This document shows positions 25,530 through 33,174 of a stretch of DNA of 64,000 bases, piece by piece. A program made the translations under genes and the position numbers. Source of the DNA: Actinomycetes bacterium (lineage in GTDB: Bacteria > Actinomycetota > Actinomycetes > Actinomycetales > Microbacteriaceae). The notes under the pieces were generated by a model, which was given only the letters and a program-made list of their open reading frames with translations, was not told the origin of the DNA and did not search any database. Where the stretch lies: assembly GCA_023436775.1 (NCBI GenBank), contig JAEZHW010000057.1:1-64000 (forward strand), written 5' to 3'. Within the stretch, counting starts at the first letter, position 1; every line of letters begins with the position of its first letter.

Positions 25530-26792
25530 CTACTCGCCGGCAGAGTCTCCGATCGGGATGATCAGTTGGTCGCCGCGTTGAAACGCGACCGGATCCAGCC
25601 ACAGATCTTCACTTCCGCGATCCCCGGAAAAGTAGGCGACGTAGGCGCACACCGGGAGACGCTGCTCTGCACGCACAACGTCGACGCAGACGTCAGGTCC
25701 TGCAGAGACCCGAACTGCGCTCACTGGCACGCGCGCATACTGGGTCTGGTCAACGCTGATATCGCCAGTTAAGTAACTGAACCAATCCCAGCCTGGATCA
25801 CCGCTCAAACGCACGCGCAAGGCACCGGTGTCTTCGTCCTGCGGCTCGACCAACCGCTCCAGGACGCCCGTAACCTTGTTGCCCGTAGCGGTACTGATGG
25901 TCACCGTGTCGCCGAAGTTTTTCGGCGTATTGACAGTCCCGGGCCAGATCAGGAGATCGGCATACCAGTGACCTGCGCCCAGGACGTAGTACGGAGCGAA
26001 CGATGGATCTGGCGCGAACAGCAGACCAGGATTCTTGAGTTTGCCGGTGTACGCATAGAGGACTTCCATTTCGGGCTTCGCCAGCGGTACCAAGATGACT
26101 CTGATCTCGTCAACTCGGCCTACCGTCAGCCCCTGATCTTCCATGAGTGTGCGCACAGCAGTTTTCGTCACTGGCCCGTAGAGCGGCTCGTCGGACCCTG
26201 AAACAAATTCTGGCTCTGACATAGCGCCCCGAGCGATGAGCACGTCGTGCAGGGTCTTCACCAACGATCCGCGGTCCCCGTCCATGACGGCTTGTACCTG
26301 AGTGAACGGTGCCGTCACCGCAATTTCCGGCTGCGCCCCTCCCTCGCGAGCCAGCACATCGCCGGCACGTACCCGTTGTCCGACCTTCACAAAGGTTTCC
26401 ACGGGCTGGCCAACTTCAAACTCCATGGCAAGTTGGTGTTCGCGGGCCAGAATTGCGTTTGGCCGCTCCTGCGGTGCAATCTCAAACTCTATTTCCGCTA
26501 CACGTTCAGCATCGCCAATGACGGCCGCCTCAGGTTCCGGAGTCGCGGTTATCTCACTCGGCTCTACTGGCGGTGGCGCAACAGCGGGTCCGGGCTCCGG
26601 CGCGGGGCCGGTGAGCAGCGCGACAGCCGCAACACCACTCCCGAGCACCAGCGCACCAGCGGCCGCGATCGCGATCCAGGTGTTTCGAGACAGTCGACGC
26701 AACAGCGGACGTTGGTCGGGCTCAGCTGCGATGCCGCCTTCGAGAACTACCGTTTGATCCGCAACCGATTCCTCGTCACCGATCTGATTCAT
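25530..26792 (-). CDS. membrane-anchored HlyD-like adaptor with peptidoglycan-binding-like segment (second copy)
   Basis: 420 residues from ATG 26792 (preceded by a G-rich GGGGGGGCGGA ribosome site). Cytoplasmic N-terminus of about 35 residues, one transmembrane helix (about 37-60), a Pro/Glu-rich stalk, then a barrel-sandwich-like part (VGQPVETFVKVGQRVRAGDVLAREGG) interrupted by a PG_binding_1-like helix pair (DEPLYGPVTKTAVRTLMEDQG), then beta-rich domains. The layout resembles adaptor subunits of MacAB-type exporters in actinobacteria and the protein at 28959-30083. It lies 329 bases after the permease, so it may have its own promoter. Function inferred. Confidence 0.65.
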   Translation of the reverse strand: MNQIGDEESVADQTVVLEGGIAAEPDQRPLLRRLSRNTWIAIAAAGALVLGSGVAAVALLTGPAPEPGPAVAPPPVEPSEITATPEPEAAVIGDAERVAEIEFEIAPQERPNAILAREHQLAMEFEVGQPVETFVKVGQRVRAGDVLAREGGAQPEIAVTAPFTQVQAVMDGDRGSLVKTLHDVLIARGAMSEPEFVSGSDEPLYGPVTKTAVRTLMEDQGLTVGRVDEIRVILVPLAKPEMEVLYAYTGKLKNPGLLFAPDPSFAPYYVLGAGHWYADLLIWPGTVNTPKNFGDTVTISTATGNKVTGVLERLVEPQDEDTGALRVRLSGDPGWDWFSYLTGDISVDQTQYARVPVSAVRVSAGPDVCVDVVRAEQRLPVCAYVAYFSGDRGSEDLWLDPVAFQRGDQLIIPIGDSAGE

Positions 26793-27121
26793 TCCGCCCC
26801 CCCATCTGTTAGAACTCAGCGTAGAGCGAATCTGGAACCGGGACACTGAAGAACTGTCACAACCCGAAGTCGATTGTTCAAGCGATGTCGCAGTGCCCGT
26901 CTGCCCCGTGAGCGCCGCCGTGCGGCGCTGCTGCGGTCCTCATGTCAGCATTTCGAGCCCGTTCCGCGTGCCCGTATGCCGCGCCACCGAGCATTCCGAG
27001 CGCCGCGCGCTGACACTTCCGTCCGAGCGACAGACGCACATACACCGGCCGATGCGCCCGGCGATGGTCACGGTCGCTAACCCGCGGGCGAGGCTCCAGT
27101 GCTCGACCCGGTTCACAACTG
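26793..27121. other. 329-base gap without a convincing gene
   Basis: Between the FtsX permease and the second adaptor gene. Reading frames exist on both strands but are Arg/Cys/His-rich shadows without ribosome sites. GTCACAA and TGTTACA motifs occur at 26857 and 27119. It presumably contains the promoter of the adaptor gene, but no clear -35/-10 pair was found. It could also hold the remnant of a lost gene. Confidence 0.5.
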
Positions 27122-28297
27122 TTACAGCGCACGGAGCAACGCGGCCGGGTGAATAGTGCTGGCACGATACGCAGGAACCGCCCCGGCGAGCGCACTCAGA
27201 AGGACGGTAGCGGGTGGGACCAGCAGCAACGCGCGCGTCACGAGGAATGGCATGTCAGTCGTGAACGCCATCGCTGCGGCCGCCAGCGTTCCGATCACAA
27301 AGCCAACGATGGCCCCAGAGACCCCTAGGAGGATTGCCTCGACCATGAACGCAGTCAGGACACGCAGCCGGCTCATTCCCAGCGCTCGGGACACGCCAAT
27401 CTCTCGACGCCGCTCCAGAATGCTGCTGTTCATCGTGACCACGATGCTGAACACCGTGACGACAATGAGAACCGCAATGACCACGACCACAAATGACGCT
27501 GAATCTGCAAGCAGTTGCTGCCGCAAGGCCTGCGGACCCTGTGCAAATGCCACCGTGACTCGGTCGGGACCCTCCGGCGCGAGTGCCGTTGCGAGGTAAC
27601 TGGACACTAACGCCGAGCTCGATCCCGCCACAGCAACCACCATTGTCTGTGACGCGGGACGCAGTCCGATCATCTCCGCTGTCCGCGGGTGAAGAATCAC
27701 TGCGGTAGCAAGGGCCGACTCCCGTTCATTGTCGACAACAATTCCGACGACCGTCAGGGCGACCCCCTCCACCTGAATCAGTCTCGTACCGCCGTTGAAC
27801 TGCACTCCAAGGTCTCTCGCCAGTCGGGCGCCAATCAGTGCAACCATGGGGTCCTGCTGCAGCACCGCCTCGATCGCAAAGGGCACCCCTTGCTTGATGG
27901 ACGCTCCCCGCGCTGCCAGACCCTCCCTGGTGGCGATAGCAGCCACAGCCGACTGTGTTGTCCCGGTGCGCACGTCGGTGACGCTGAGGCGCCGGGCCTG
28001 CGGCAGGAACGTCAGCGTTCCAGCCGCAACAATGTTGCGATCGTCGCGAAGGGGCTGCAGCATGGCAGCATCGTCTCGTCGCCAGGCCTGTTCCTCGTCG
28101 AGGGTGGCAGAGATGATTCCTGCGTCAAGACTGGCAAGACGTTCAGCCGTCCGTGCCGCATTCGAGTCAAGGATGACCACCATGGCGACGACGGTGGTGA
28201 CGGCTATCGCGATGGCAGTGACGGACATCAGGTTCCGGCGCCATCGTCGCTGCACTGCACGCCACGCGAAACGCATGAGCTGCACGCTCGATTTCAC
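27122..28297 (-). CDS. FtsX/MacB-type ABC transporter permease
   Basis: 391 residues from GTG 28297, overlapping the ATPase stop as GTGA. Four transmembrane helices in the MacB arrangement: one near the N-terminus (about 25-47), a large extracytoplasmic domain (about 50-265), then three near the C-terminus. The coupling loop ILERRREIGVSRALGMSRLRV is the FtsX signature. Such permeases do not carry solute across the membrane through a channel but drive adaptor-linked extrusion of peptides or lipids, or signal to cell-wall enzymes. Cargo is inferred to be the small secreted protein or a cell-surface toxin. Confidence 0.9.
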   Translation of the reverse strand: MKSSVQLMRFAWRAVQRRWRRNLMSVTAIAIAVTTVVAMVVILDSNAARTAERLASLDAGIISATLDEEQAWRRDDAAMLQPLRDDRNIVAAGTLTFLPQARRLSVTDVRTGTTQSAVAAIATREGLAARGASIKQGVPFAIEAVLQQDPMVALIGARLARDLGVQFNGGTRLIQVEGVALTVVGIVVDNERESALATAVILHPRTAEMIGLRPASQTMVVAVAGSSSALVSSYLATALAPEGPDRVTVAFAQGPQALRQQLLADSASFVVVVIAVLIVVTVFSIVVTMNSSILERRREIGVSRALGMSRLRVLTAFMVEAILLGVSGAIVGFVIGTLAAAAMAFTTDMPFLVTRALLLVPPATVLLSALAGAVPAYRASTIHPAALLRAL

Positions 28298-28956
28298 GAG
28301 TCCACCACCCGCCCGTCGCGCATGCGGATCTGGCGTCCACACCGGGCAGCCACCTCGCTGTCGTGGGTGACGATGACCACGGCTCCAGGGAGGGCGGGGG
28401 TGAGTAGGAGATCCATCACCGTGGCGGTGTTCTCGGAATCGAGACTGCCAGTTGGCTCATCGCACAGGAGCAACTTCGGCCGCGCACTCAGTGCTCGCGC
28501 CAGCGCAACTCGCTGTTGTTCGCCGCCGGACAGCGTCTTCGGCATTGCGGTTCGCCGGCGCACGAGTCCGACCAGGTCGAGCGCCTCAGCGGCTCTCTTC
28601 GCGGCCTCGTGTGCCGAAACGCCGCGAAGAAAGAGCGAGTATTCGATGTTCTCTGCAGCCGTGAGGTGATCGAGCAAATGAAACGCCTGGAACACGAAAC
28701 TGAGGTCGTCGCGTCGTATCTCTGTGCGTTCCCGGTCATTCAGGTGGGTGACGTCTCGGCCGTCGAAGTGGTACTGGCCTTCGCTGGGTTCGTCCAAGAG
28801 TCCGAGGATGGATAGCAGCGTCGACTTTCCGCAGCCGGACGGTCCAGTGATGGCCACTCGGTCGCCCGAATGGATCTGAAACGACACGTCGGCGACCGCC
28901 ACCGTGCGCGGCGGATACCGCTTCCCGAGCGTCCGGATGTCAACCAACGCGCTCAT
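28294..28956 (-). CDS. ABC transporter ATP-binding protein (LolD/MacB class)
   Basis: 220 residues. Walker A GPSGCGKST, Q-loop FVFQAFHLLDHLT, signature LSGGEQQR, Walker B LLLCDEPTGSLD, H-loop IVTHD. Short length and the SILGLLDEPSEG segment place it with LolD/MacB ATPases that pair with FtsX permeases. The ATG at 28956 follows the TAG of the adaptor gene by two bases and overlaps the permease gene, so the three are one operon. Confidence 0.93.
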   Translation of the reverse strand: MSALVDIRTLGKRYPPRTVAVADVSFQIHSGDRVAITGPSGCGKSTLLSILGLLDEPSEGQYHFDGRDVTHLNDRERTEIRRDDLSFVFQAFHLLDHLTAAENIEYSLFLRGVSAHEAAKRAAEALDLVGLVRRRTAMPKTLSGGEQQRVALARALSARPKLLLCDEPTGSLDSENTATVMDLLLTPALPGAVVIVTHDSEVAARCGRQIRMRDGRVVDS

Positions 28957-28958
28957 CG

Positions 28959-30083
28959 CTAGGGTCCCGCCGAGACGACGATGCGTCGGCCTTCCTGCAG
29001 TGCATCGCCCGACACGGCACAACGGCCGCTGGCGCACAGCCCCAGACGAACCTCGAGGATTCCACCTTCCTCCGGGACCAACCACGTTCTTGTCCCGTCG
29101 TCATGCACGGCGGCGGCCGGTACCAGGAATTGGTCTGCAGCGGTCGCAACCACGACCTGACCGAGTCCCTGTACGGACAAGAGTTCCGGCGTCGAGAGCT
29201 CACCATCAGGCTCAATCACGAATCTCTTGAATTCCGCAACCGAGGCCGGATCCTTCGGGGCACCCGCTTCATACGCACCGCGCACCGTTGCTGTACGCTG
29301 CTCACCACCCACAGTGAACAACACTTGCTGCCCTTCGGCTACCGATGCCGCTTGCGAGGCGGGAACGTCGAGTACCAGGGTCGCCGCGACGGTCTGCACT
29401 CCGCACAGATCACCCGACACTCGCTGCCCCCAGCGACCACAGGGATCGACGGTCTGGACGGCACCGGTCGGCGAAAACACATATTCGGCCAGCGGCAACG
29501 TGGACAAGTGTGCTTGCTGCTTGGTCGCGGTACCCCCACCGGCAAGACGCGGGCGGGCGCCCAACTCGCGATACATCGCATACACGGCCCGGGCGGTCGA
29601 TGCCCCGTACCGTCCGTTCACGGGGACCTTGTAGCCGAGCCGCACCAACGACTGTTGCAGGTTGCGCACGTCACTACCGCGCGAACCAGGCCCAAGATCC
29701 CTGCTCGCTGGAGCCGACCCGCGCAAGAGAATGACGGGACGCTGGCTAATCCAGGTCAAGGCATCGCCTTCTTCCACAATGACGCCAGCGAGCGCGCCAT
29801 CCTTGGTAACGGTTCCGCTTACCGCGACCGTGAACGTTGCCCGCGGCACGCGCCGTATCGTCCCCGACACGAGGGACCGCAGGGAACCTGCTTCAATCGC
29901 CACCAGGATGTCCGGCGCTTCGTCCGGGCCTTCCTCGCCCGATGACGAACGCAAGACGCCAAGTGTGACGAGGACGCTGCTGGCAGCGATCAGGACCACC
30001 GCAATCGCTGCAACTGATGCAGCGGTCAGCCATTCCAGCCGTTGGCCCGGCGCGGCACCGAGTTCACCAAGGTCATCAGCCAT
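28959..30083 (-). CDS. membrane-anchored HlyD-like adaptor with PG_binding_1 domain (first copy)
   Basis: 374 residues. One transmembrane helix (about 21-44), a barrel-sandwich-type beta region, then a recognisable peptidoglycan-binding domain 1 inserted in it (GSRGSDVRNLQQSLVRLGY, VNGRYGASTARAVYAMY), then further beta strands ending in a Cys-containing segment (GLCASGRCAV). Family members act as periplasmic/cell-wall adaptors of MacAB-type exporters in Gram-positives. It overlaps the lipoprotein gene by eight bases and precedes the ATPase by two. Confidence 0.8.
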   Translation of the reverse strand: MADDLGELGAAPGQRLEWLTAASVAAIAVVLIAASSVLVTLGVLRSSSGEEGPDEAPDILVAIEAGSLRSLVSGTIRRVPRATFTVAVSGTVTKDGALAGVIVEEGDALTWISQRPVILLRGSAPASRDLGPGSRGSDVRNLQQSLVRLGYKVPVNGRYGASTARAVYAMYRELGARPRLAGGGTATKQQAHLSTLPLAEYVFSPTGAVQTVDPCGRWGQRVSGDLCGVQTVAATLVLDVPASQAASVAEGQQVLFTVGGEQRTATVRGAYEAGAPKDPASVAEFKRFVIEPDGELSTPELLSVQGLGQVVVATAADQFLVPAAAVHDDGTRTWLVPEEGGILEVRLGLCASGRCAVSGDALQEGRRIVVSAGP

Positions 30084-31002
30084 TGATCACCGTGTTCGCG
30101 CGTTCGGTCGCCGCCTGCAAGAGGGCCTGGGTCTCGAGAATCGCGGACTCGTTCTTCACTAGCCATGCCGCGGCCGCGTCCAGTGCTGCGGCATCAATGA
30201 GCTGGATCAGGCCCGACTCGGTCTGACATTGGTGATCGTCGCGGATCAGGGAGGCCTCGGCGGAACTCGGCGGCATCCCCTCGGCTCGATATTGCCCAAA
30301 CCGCTCTTCTGCCAGGCGCGACGCCCAGAGCCCCGTAAGTTCATGACCCCGCCCGGCCATGCAGGTCAGGTATGTCGGCATGGCGTCTCCCACAGCCGCG
30401 AAGACGGTGTCCCTGGCGCTTCCCAGGCCCAGCGAAAACTCATTGGGCCACTGCTGTACTTTCGCGGCGTTGAGCACGCTGCCATACAGTTGCGTCTTGG
30501 CCTCAGCCAGGCAGCCCTCGCCCTGAATTCCGACCGTCCAGGTGCCATCGAGTCCGGTATAGGTCACTTCCGCGTCATCAGCTCCGTACAGATCGAGCAG
30601 GTACTGACCGCGCTCGGTCTCTGACATGTGCTGCAGCATCTGGTCGACTGCGGACGCAGTCGCGATCACCGTGGTGCTGTACCCTGCAGCCGCGTGCTGC
30701 TCTTCAGATCCGGTGAGCACACCAGCAACGATCGCGTAGTCCGCATTTGGAACTGCCACGCTTCCGCTGTCTATCGGATTCAGGTGTCCGTGCCTAGACA
30801 TACATTCGTTCACCAGATATGCCTCGGCTATATCCAGTTCTATCGGCGCAGATACGAGTGAACGGACCGCCGCTGCAGTCGCTGGCGAGACGTCCGGTGT
30901 CGGTTCCTGCGCGCAACCAGTCAGCAATCCAAGGCTGGCGATAGTGGCCACCACGCCTCGCACTCGCACTCGCACTCGCACTCGACAATCTGTTGAGCTC
31001 AT
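30076..31002 (-). CDS. lipoprotein of the export cassette, four conserved-looking cysteines
   Basis: 308 residues. Signal peptide with an unusual n-region of alternating Arg-Val (residues 7-15) made by a hexanucleotide repeat, lipobox LLTGC (Cys30). The mature part has four cysteines in CMSRHGH, EGCLAEA, CMAGRGH and HQCQTESGL contexts, likely two disulfides, and is otherwise helical. I recognise the pattern as that of actinobacterial lipoproteins seen near such transporters but no function. Possible roles are immunity, chaperone or receptor. GGGGGAAAC before the ATG is nearly the same ribosome site as that of the secreted-protein gene. Confidence 0.75.
   Translation of the reverse strand: MSSTDCRVRVRVRVRGVVATIASLGLLTGCAQEPTPDVSPATAAAVRSLVSAPIELDIAEAYLVNECMSRHGHLNPIDSGSVAVPNADYAIVAGVLTGSEEQHAAAGYSTTVIATASAVDQMLQHMSETERGQYLLDLYGADDAEVTYTGLDGTWTVGIQGEGCLAEAKTQLYGSVLNAAKVQQWPNEFSLGLGSARDTVFAAVGDAMPTYLTCMAGRGHELTGLWASRLAEERFGQYRAEGMPPSSAEASLIRDDHQCQTESGLIQLIDAAALDAAAAWLVKNESAILETQALLQAATERANTVING
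30961..30984. repeat. four tandem copies of hexamer CACTCG
   Basis: Perfect (CACTCG)4 on the plus strand, reading as codons CGA-GTG (Arg-Val) in the signal peptide of the lipoprotein. Because the unit is six bases, gain or loss of copies would keep the frame and lengthen or shorten the positive n-region. Confidence 0.85.
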
Positions 31003-31068
31003 GTTTCCCCCACGTGGAATTGTGGCTGGGGACGGCCAACCGTTCCGACCCCGGCCTGCGTCAACGCA

Positions 31069-31398
31069 CTAACGCCGCAAGTGATCAATCAAGTTGTTGA
31101 GTGCATTCAGATTCGAGTGGTTGTAACCATTGCTGAACGTGAACACAACCTCCTCACTCCAAATCCAAACGGTGTTGTAGGCCTTAGAGGGCCTGCCCGA
31201 CTGGTTCTGGACGGACTCCAGGACGTTATCCGGGAAGTCAATGGAGGTCGGTGTCAAAGTGCTGTCGAACAGGACTGCTCCCGAGTAGTCGCCGCTCTTC
31301 CAGCCCTTAATTGTGCCTGCGGACGCCTGCCCGACGACGCCGAAAGCCAATGCGGTTGCAGGCGCAAGAGTCACTGTGACCCGTGATGTACGCGTCAT
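31069..31398 (-). CDS. small secreted protein, candidate cargo of the export cassette
   Basis: 109 residues. Sec-type signal peptide (MTRTSRVTVTLAPATALAFG, cleavage expected after AxA at Ala27) leaving about 82 residues with no cysteine, several aromatic residues (VWIWSEE, FTFSNGYNH) and a basic end (HLRR). No known family recognised; it does not match the lactococcin 972 pattern closely, although that family is also small, secreted and cysteine-free. ATG 31398 has GGGGG four bases upstream. First gene of the cassette operon; a GGGGTCGG/CCGTCCCC hairpin (one mismatch) lies between it and the lipoprotein gene and could favour expression of this gene. Confidence 0.75.
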   Translation of the reverse strand: MTRTSRVTVTLAPATALAFGVVGQASAGTIKGWKSGDYSGAVLFDSTLTPTSIDFPDNVLESVQNQSGRPSKAYNTVWIWSEEVVFTFSNGYNHSNLNALNNLIDHLRR

Positions 31399-31618
31399 AT
31401 TTCCCCCATTCAGTGACTGATGCTCACGCAACGATGAGGGGCCGCAACGTCTCCCCCCAGAGCCTCACAGTACGGAAACCTATTACAGATTCTCGTGAGG
31501 AAACAAGGATCGACAGCATTTGCTTCGATATCGCTCCAAGCGAGTTGCGCACCACTCAAACGATCCGCGGTTCATGCGCTTCGTCCCCTTGCAACGTGTC
31601 CAAGCGGAGCAACGCACA

Positions 31619-31643
31619 GGGCCCGGCGCAGTGCGCCGGGCCC
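31619..31643. terminator. bidirectional terminator after the cupin gene
   Basis: Perfect 11-bp stem GGGCCCGGCGC-AGT-GCGCCGGGCCC. On the plus strand it is followed by TTCCTCTTCCT. It lies about 40 bases past the minus-strand cupin stop and separates the catabolic region from the export cassette promoter. Confidence 0.75.
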
Positions 31644-31684
31644 TTCCTCTTCCTCGCGGCGAGCTGGATCGCCGTTCGGAATCC

Positions 31685-32122
31685 TTAGTCGGTGTACTCG
31701 ATCTCGAGGTCAGCGATGTCCTGGTTCTCGAGGTTCACCACGATGTTGTCCGGGGTGCGGGTGGTCAGCCAGATCAGTTCCTTGCTGCGGCTGGCGTTGC
31801 CCTCAATGTGCGGCACGAACGGCGGCACGTAGACGAAGTCACCTTCCTCCATGTACACGATGTTCTCGTAACGCTCACCGAAGCGGATGAAGCCGCGACC
31901 CTGCAGCACGTAGCCACCGGTCTCCGCCTCGCCGTGGTGGTGCGGGTCCGAGATGGCGCCGACCTCGGTGTGCACGCGGCCGAACCAGAGGTTCTCGACC
32001 TCGGTGTTCTCAACGGCAACACCCGAGTAGCGCAGTGCCTTGTAGGTCTGGCCCGGGGCGTGGGGCAGTTCGTCCTTGCGCTGGACGGTCAGCTTCTTCA
32101 GACGCGGGGTCTCTTCCGACAT
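31685..32122 (-). CDS. cupin-domain protein
   Basis: 145 residues with a single cupin barrel. Motif 1 is PHHHGEAETGGYVLQGRGFIRFG (His-His-x-Glu type metal ligands) and motif 2 is GDFVYVPPFVPHIEGN. Cupins of this size serve as isomerases, dioxygenases or metal-binding accessory proteins in catabolic loci; no specific role can be assigned. It is divergent from the IclR regulator at 32249, which probably controls it. Confidence 0.88.
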   Translation of the reverse strand: MSEETPRLKKLTVQRKDELPHAPGQTYKALRYSGVAVENTEVENLWFGRVHTEVGAISDPHHHGEAETGGYVLQGRGFIRFGERYENIVYMEEGDFVYVPPFVPHIEGNASRSKELIWLTTRTPDNIVVNLENQDIADLEIEYTD

Positions 32123-32235
32123 GGTCTCTCCTTTGAGGTTCCGCCCGCGGTGCTACGGGTCGGGAATGCTGCTGCAATTCTGAAACGCGTCCGCCCGCAC
32201 GCCCGCAGCGAAGCGTCGCTTATCCCGCTGGCCGA

Positions 32236-32241
32236 TACAAT
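32236..32241 (+). promoter_or_regulatory. -10 element of a probably leaderless iclR gene
   Basis: TACAAT ends seven bases before the ATG of the IclR gene, which would place the transcription start at the start codon. No ribosome site precedes the ATG. Confidence 0.55.
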
Positions 32242-32248
32242 ATGCCTC

Positions 32249-33127
32249 ATGGAGGCGCGCAGCAGCGATCAGGGCAGCAGCGACCCCTACCTGCTCACGG
32301 GCCTCGATGCCGGCCTGCAGGCGATCGAACTGTTGCTGCAGCACGACCGCATCTCCATCGGGGTCGTGGCTGAGCGCCTCGGCGTCAGCGCCGCCGCCGC
32401 GCATCGGATCCTGCGCACCCTAGAACACCGCGGCTTCGCCATGCTCTCCAGCACGGGCCGCGGCTACCTGCCCGGCCCCGCGCTCCTGACCCGGGCCACG
32501 ATCACCGGCATCAGCGCCGAGACCCGGCAGCGCCTGCGGCCGGTGCTGCAAGACGCGCGGGCGCTCACCGGCGAATCGGTGCACTCGGCGGTGCTCACCG
32601 GCGACCACGTCCTCGTCGTGGACGGCCGTCGGTCCTCGCACGAGCGCGACATCGGGTTGCGCATCGGCATGACCGCCCCCGCGCATGCGATGGCGGCCGG
32701 CAAACTGCTACTGGCCGCGCTCGACGATCAGCAGGTGCTTGCCGCCCTGCCGCCGGACCCCCTGGTTCGGCGAGGCCCGAACACCATCACCAGCCGAGAC
32801 GAGCTGCTCACCGCGCTGCGCCAGATCCGCCGCCGCGGCTGGGCCGAGGCCCGGCAAGAGTCCGAGCTCGGCGTCCACTCCGTAGCGCTCCCGCTGGACG
32901 GCACCGATTGGCGCTCCCGGGTGGTGCTGGTCGCCTCGCTGCCGTCGGCACGCACGCGCGGGCGCGGCACCGCCCAGATCGTCGCGGGACTGCGCAGCGT
33001 GATTCAGACCTACGCCGAGCGGGGCGTAATCGAACCATTCACGCTGCGACGGCCTCGCCGTCCGGCCGCAGCGCAGTCCCGAACCCCCTCGCGGACCACA
33101 GCCGCGCCAACCCCCGAAATACACTGA
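32249..33127 (+). CDS. IclR family transcriptional regulator
   Basis: 292 residues. Winged helix near residues 17-75 (VVAERLGVSAAAAHRILRTLEHRGF), then an IclR effector-binding domain (about 90-260) with the family segment GMTAPAHAMAAGKLLLA, and a Pro/Arg/Thr-rich C-terminal tail. IclR proteins sense aromatic or other organic acids. The start at ATG 32249 is set by the HTH position and the leaderless promoter. Divergent from the cupin gene and convergent with the SDR. Confidence 0.9.
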   Translation: MEARSSDQGSSDPYLLTGLDAGLQAIELLLQHDRISIGVVAERLGVSAAAAHRILRTLEHRGFAMLSSTGRGYLPGPALLTRATITGISAETRQRLRPVLQDARALTGESVHSAVLTGDHVLVVDGRRSSHERDIGLRIGMTAPAHAMAAGKLLLAALDDQQVLAALPPDPLVRRGPNTITSRDELLTALRQIRRRGWAEARQESELGVHSVALPLDGTDWRSRVVLVASLPSARTRGRGTAQIVAGLRSVIQTYAERGVIEPFTLRRPRRPAAAQSRTPSRTTAAPTPEIH

Positions 33128-33162
33128 GGCCGCTGCCCTCCGGTCCAAGGAAGCAGCGGCCT
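33127..33162. terminator. bidirectional terminator between iclR and the SDR gene
   Basis: 10-bp stem AGGCCGCTGC/GCAGCGGCCT with a 16-base loop, beginning at the last base of the iclR stop codon. Confidence 0.75.
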
Positions 33163-33174
33163 CTGTGCGAACGG

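Noticed and set aside
26878..27195. A 105-codon minus-strand frame in the gap after the permease
   Set aside because: Overlaps the permease 3' end, Arg/Cys/His-rich, no ribosome site and no hydrophobic or domain pattern.
30961..30984. CRISPR or larger tandem repeat
   Set aside because: Only four six-base units inside a coding region; no spacers, no cas genes.
31069..31398. Assignment of the secreted protein to the lactococcin 972 family
   Set aside because: Size and lack of cysteine agree, but the conserved GTW/YG and C-terminal aromatic patterns of that family are not visible and the ABC permease is of a different type.
25397..31684. A defined integrative element with att sites at tRNA-Phe
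   Set aside because: No integrase, excisionase or repeated tRNA 3' end was found by eye; only the composition and position hint at transfer.
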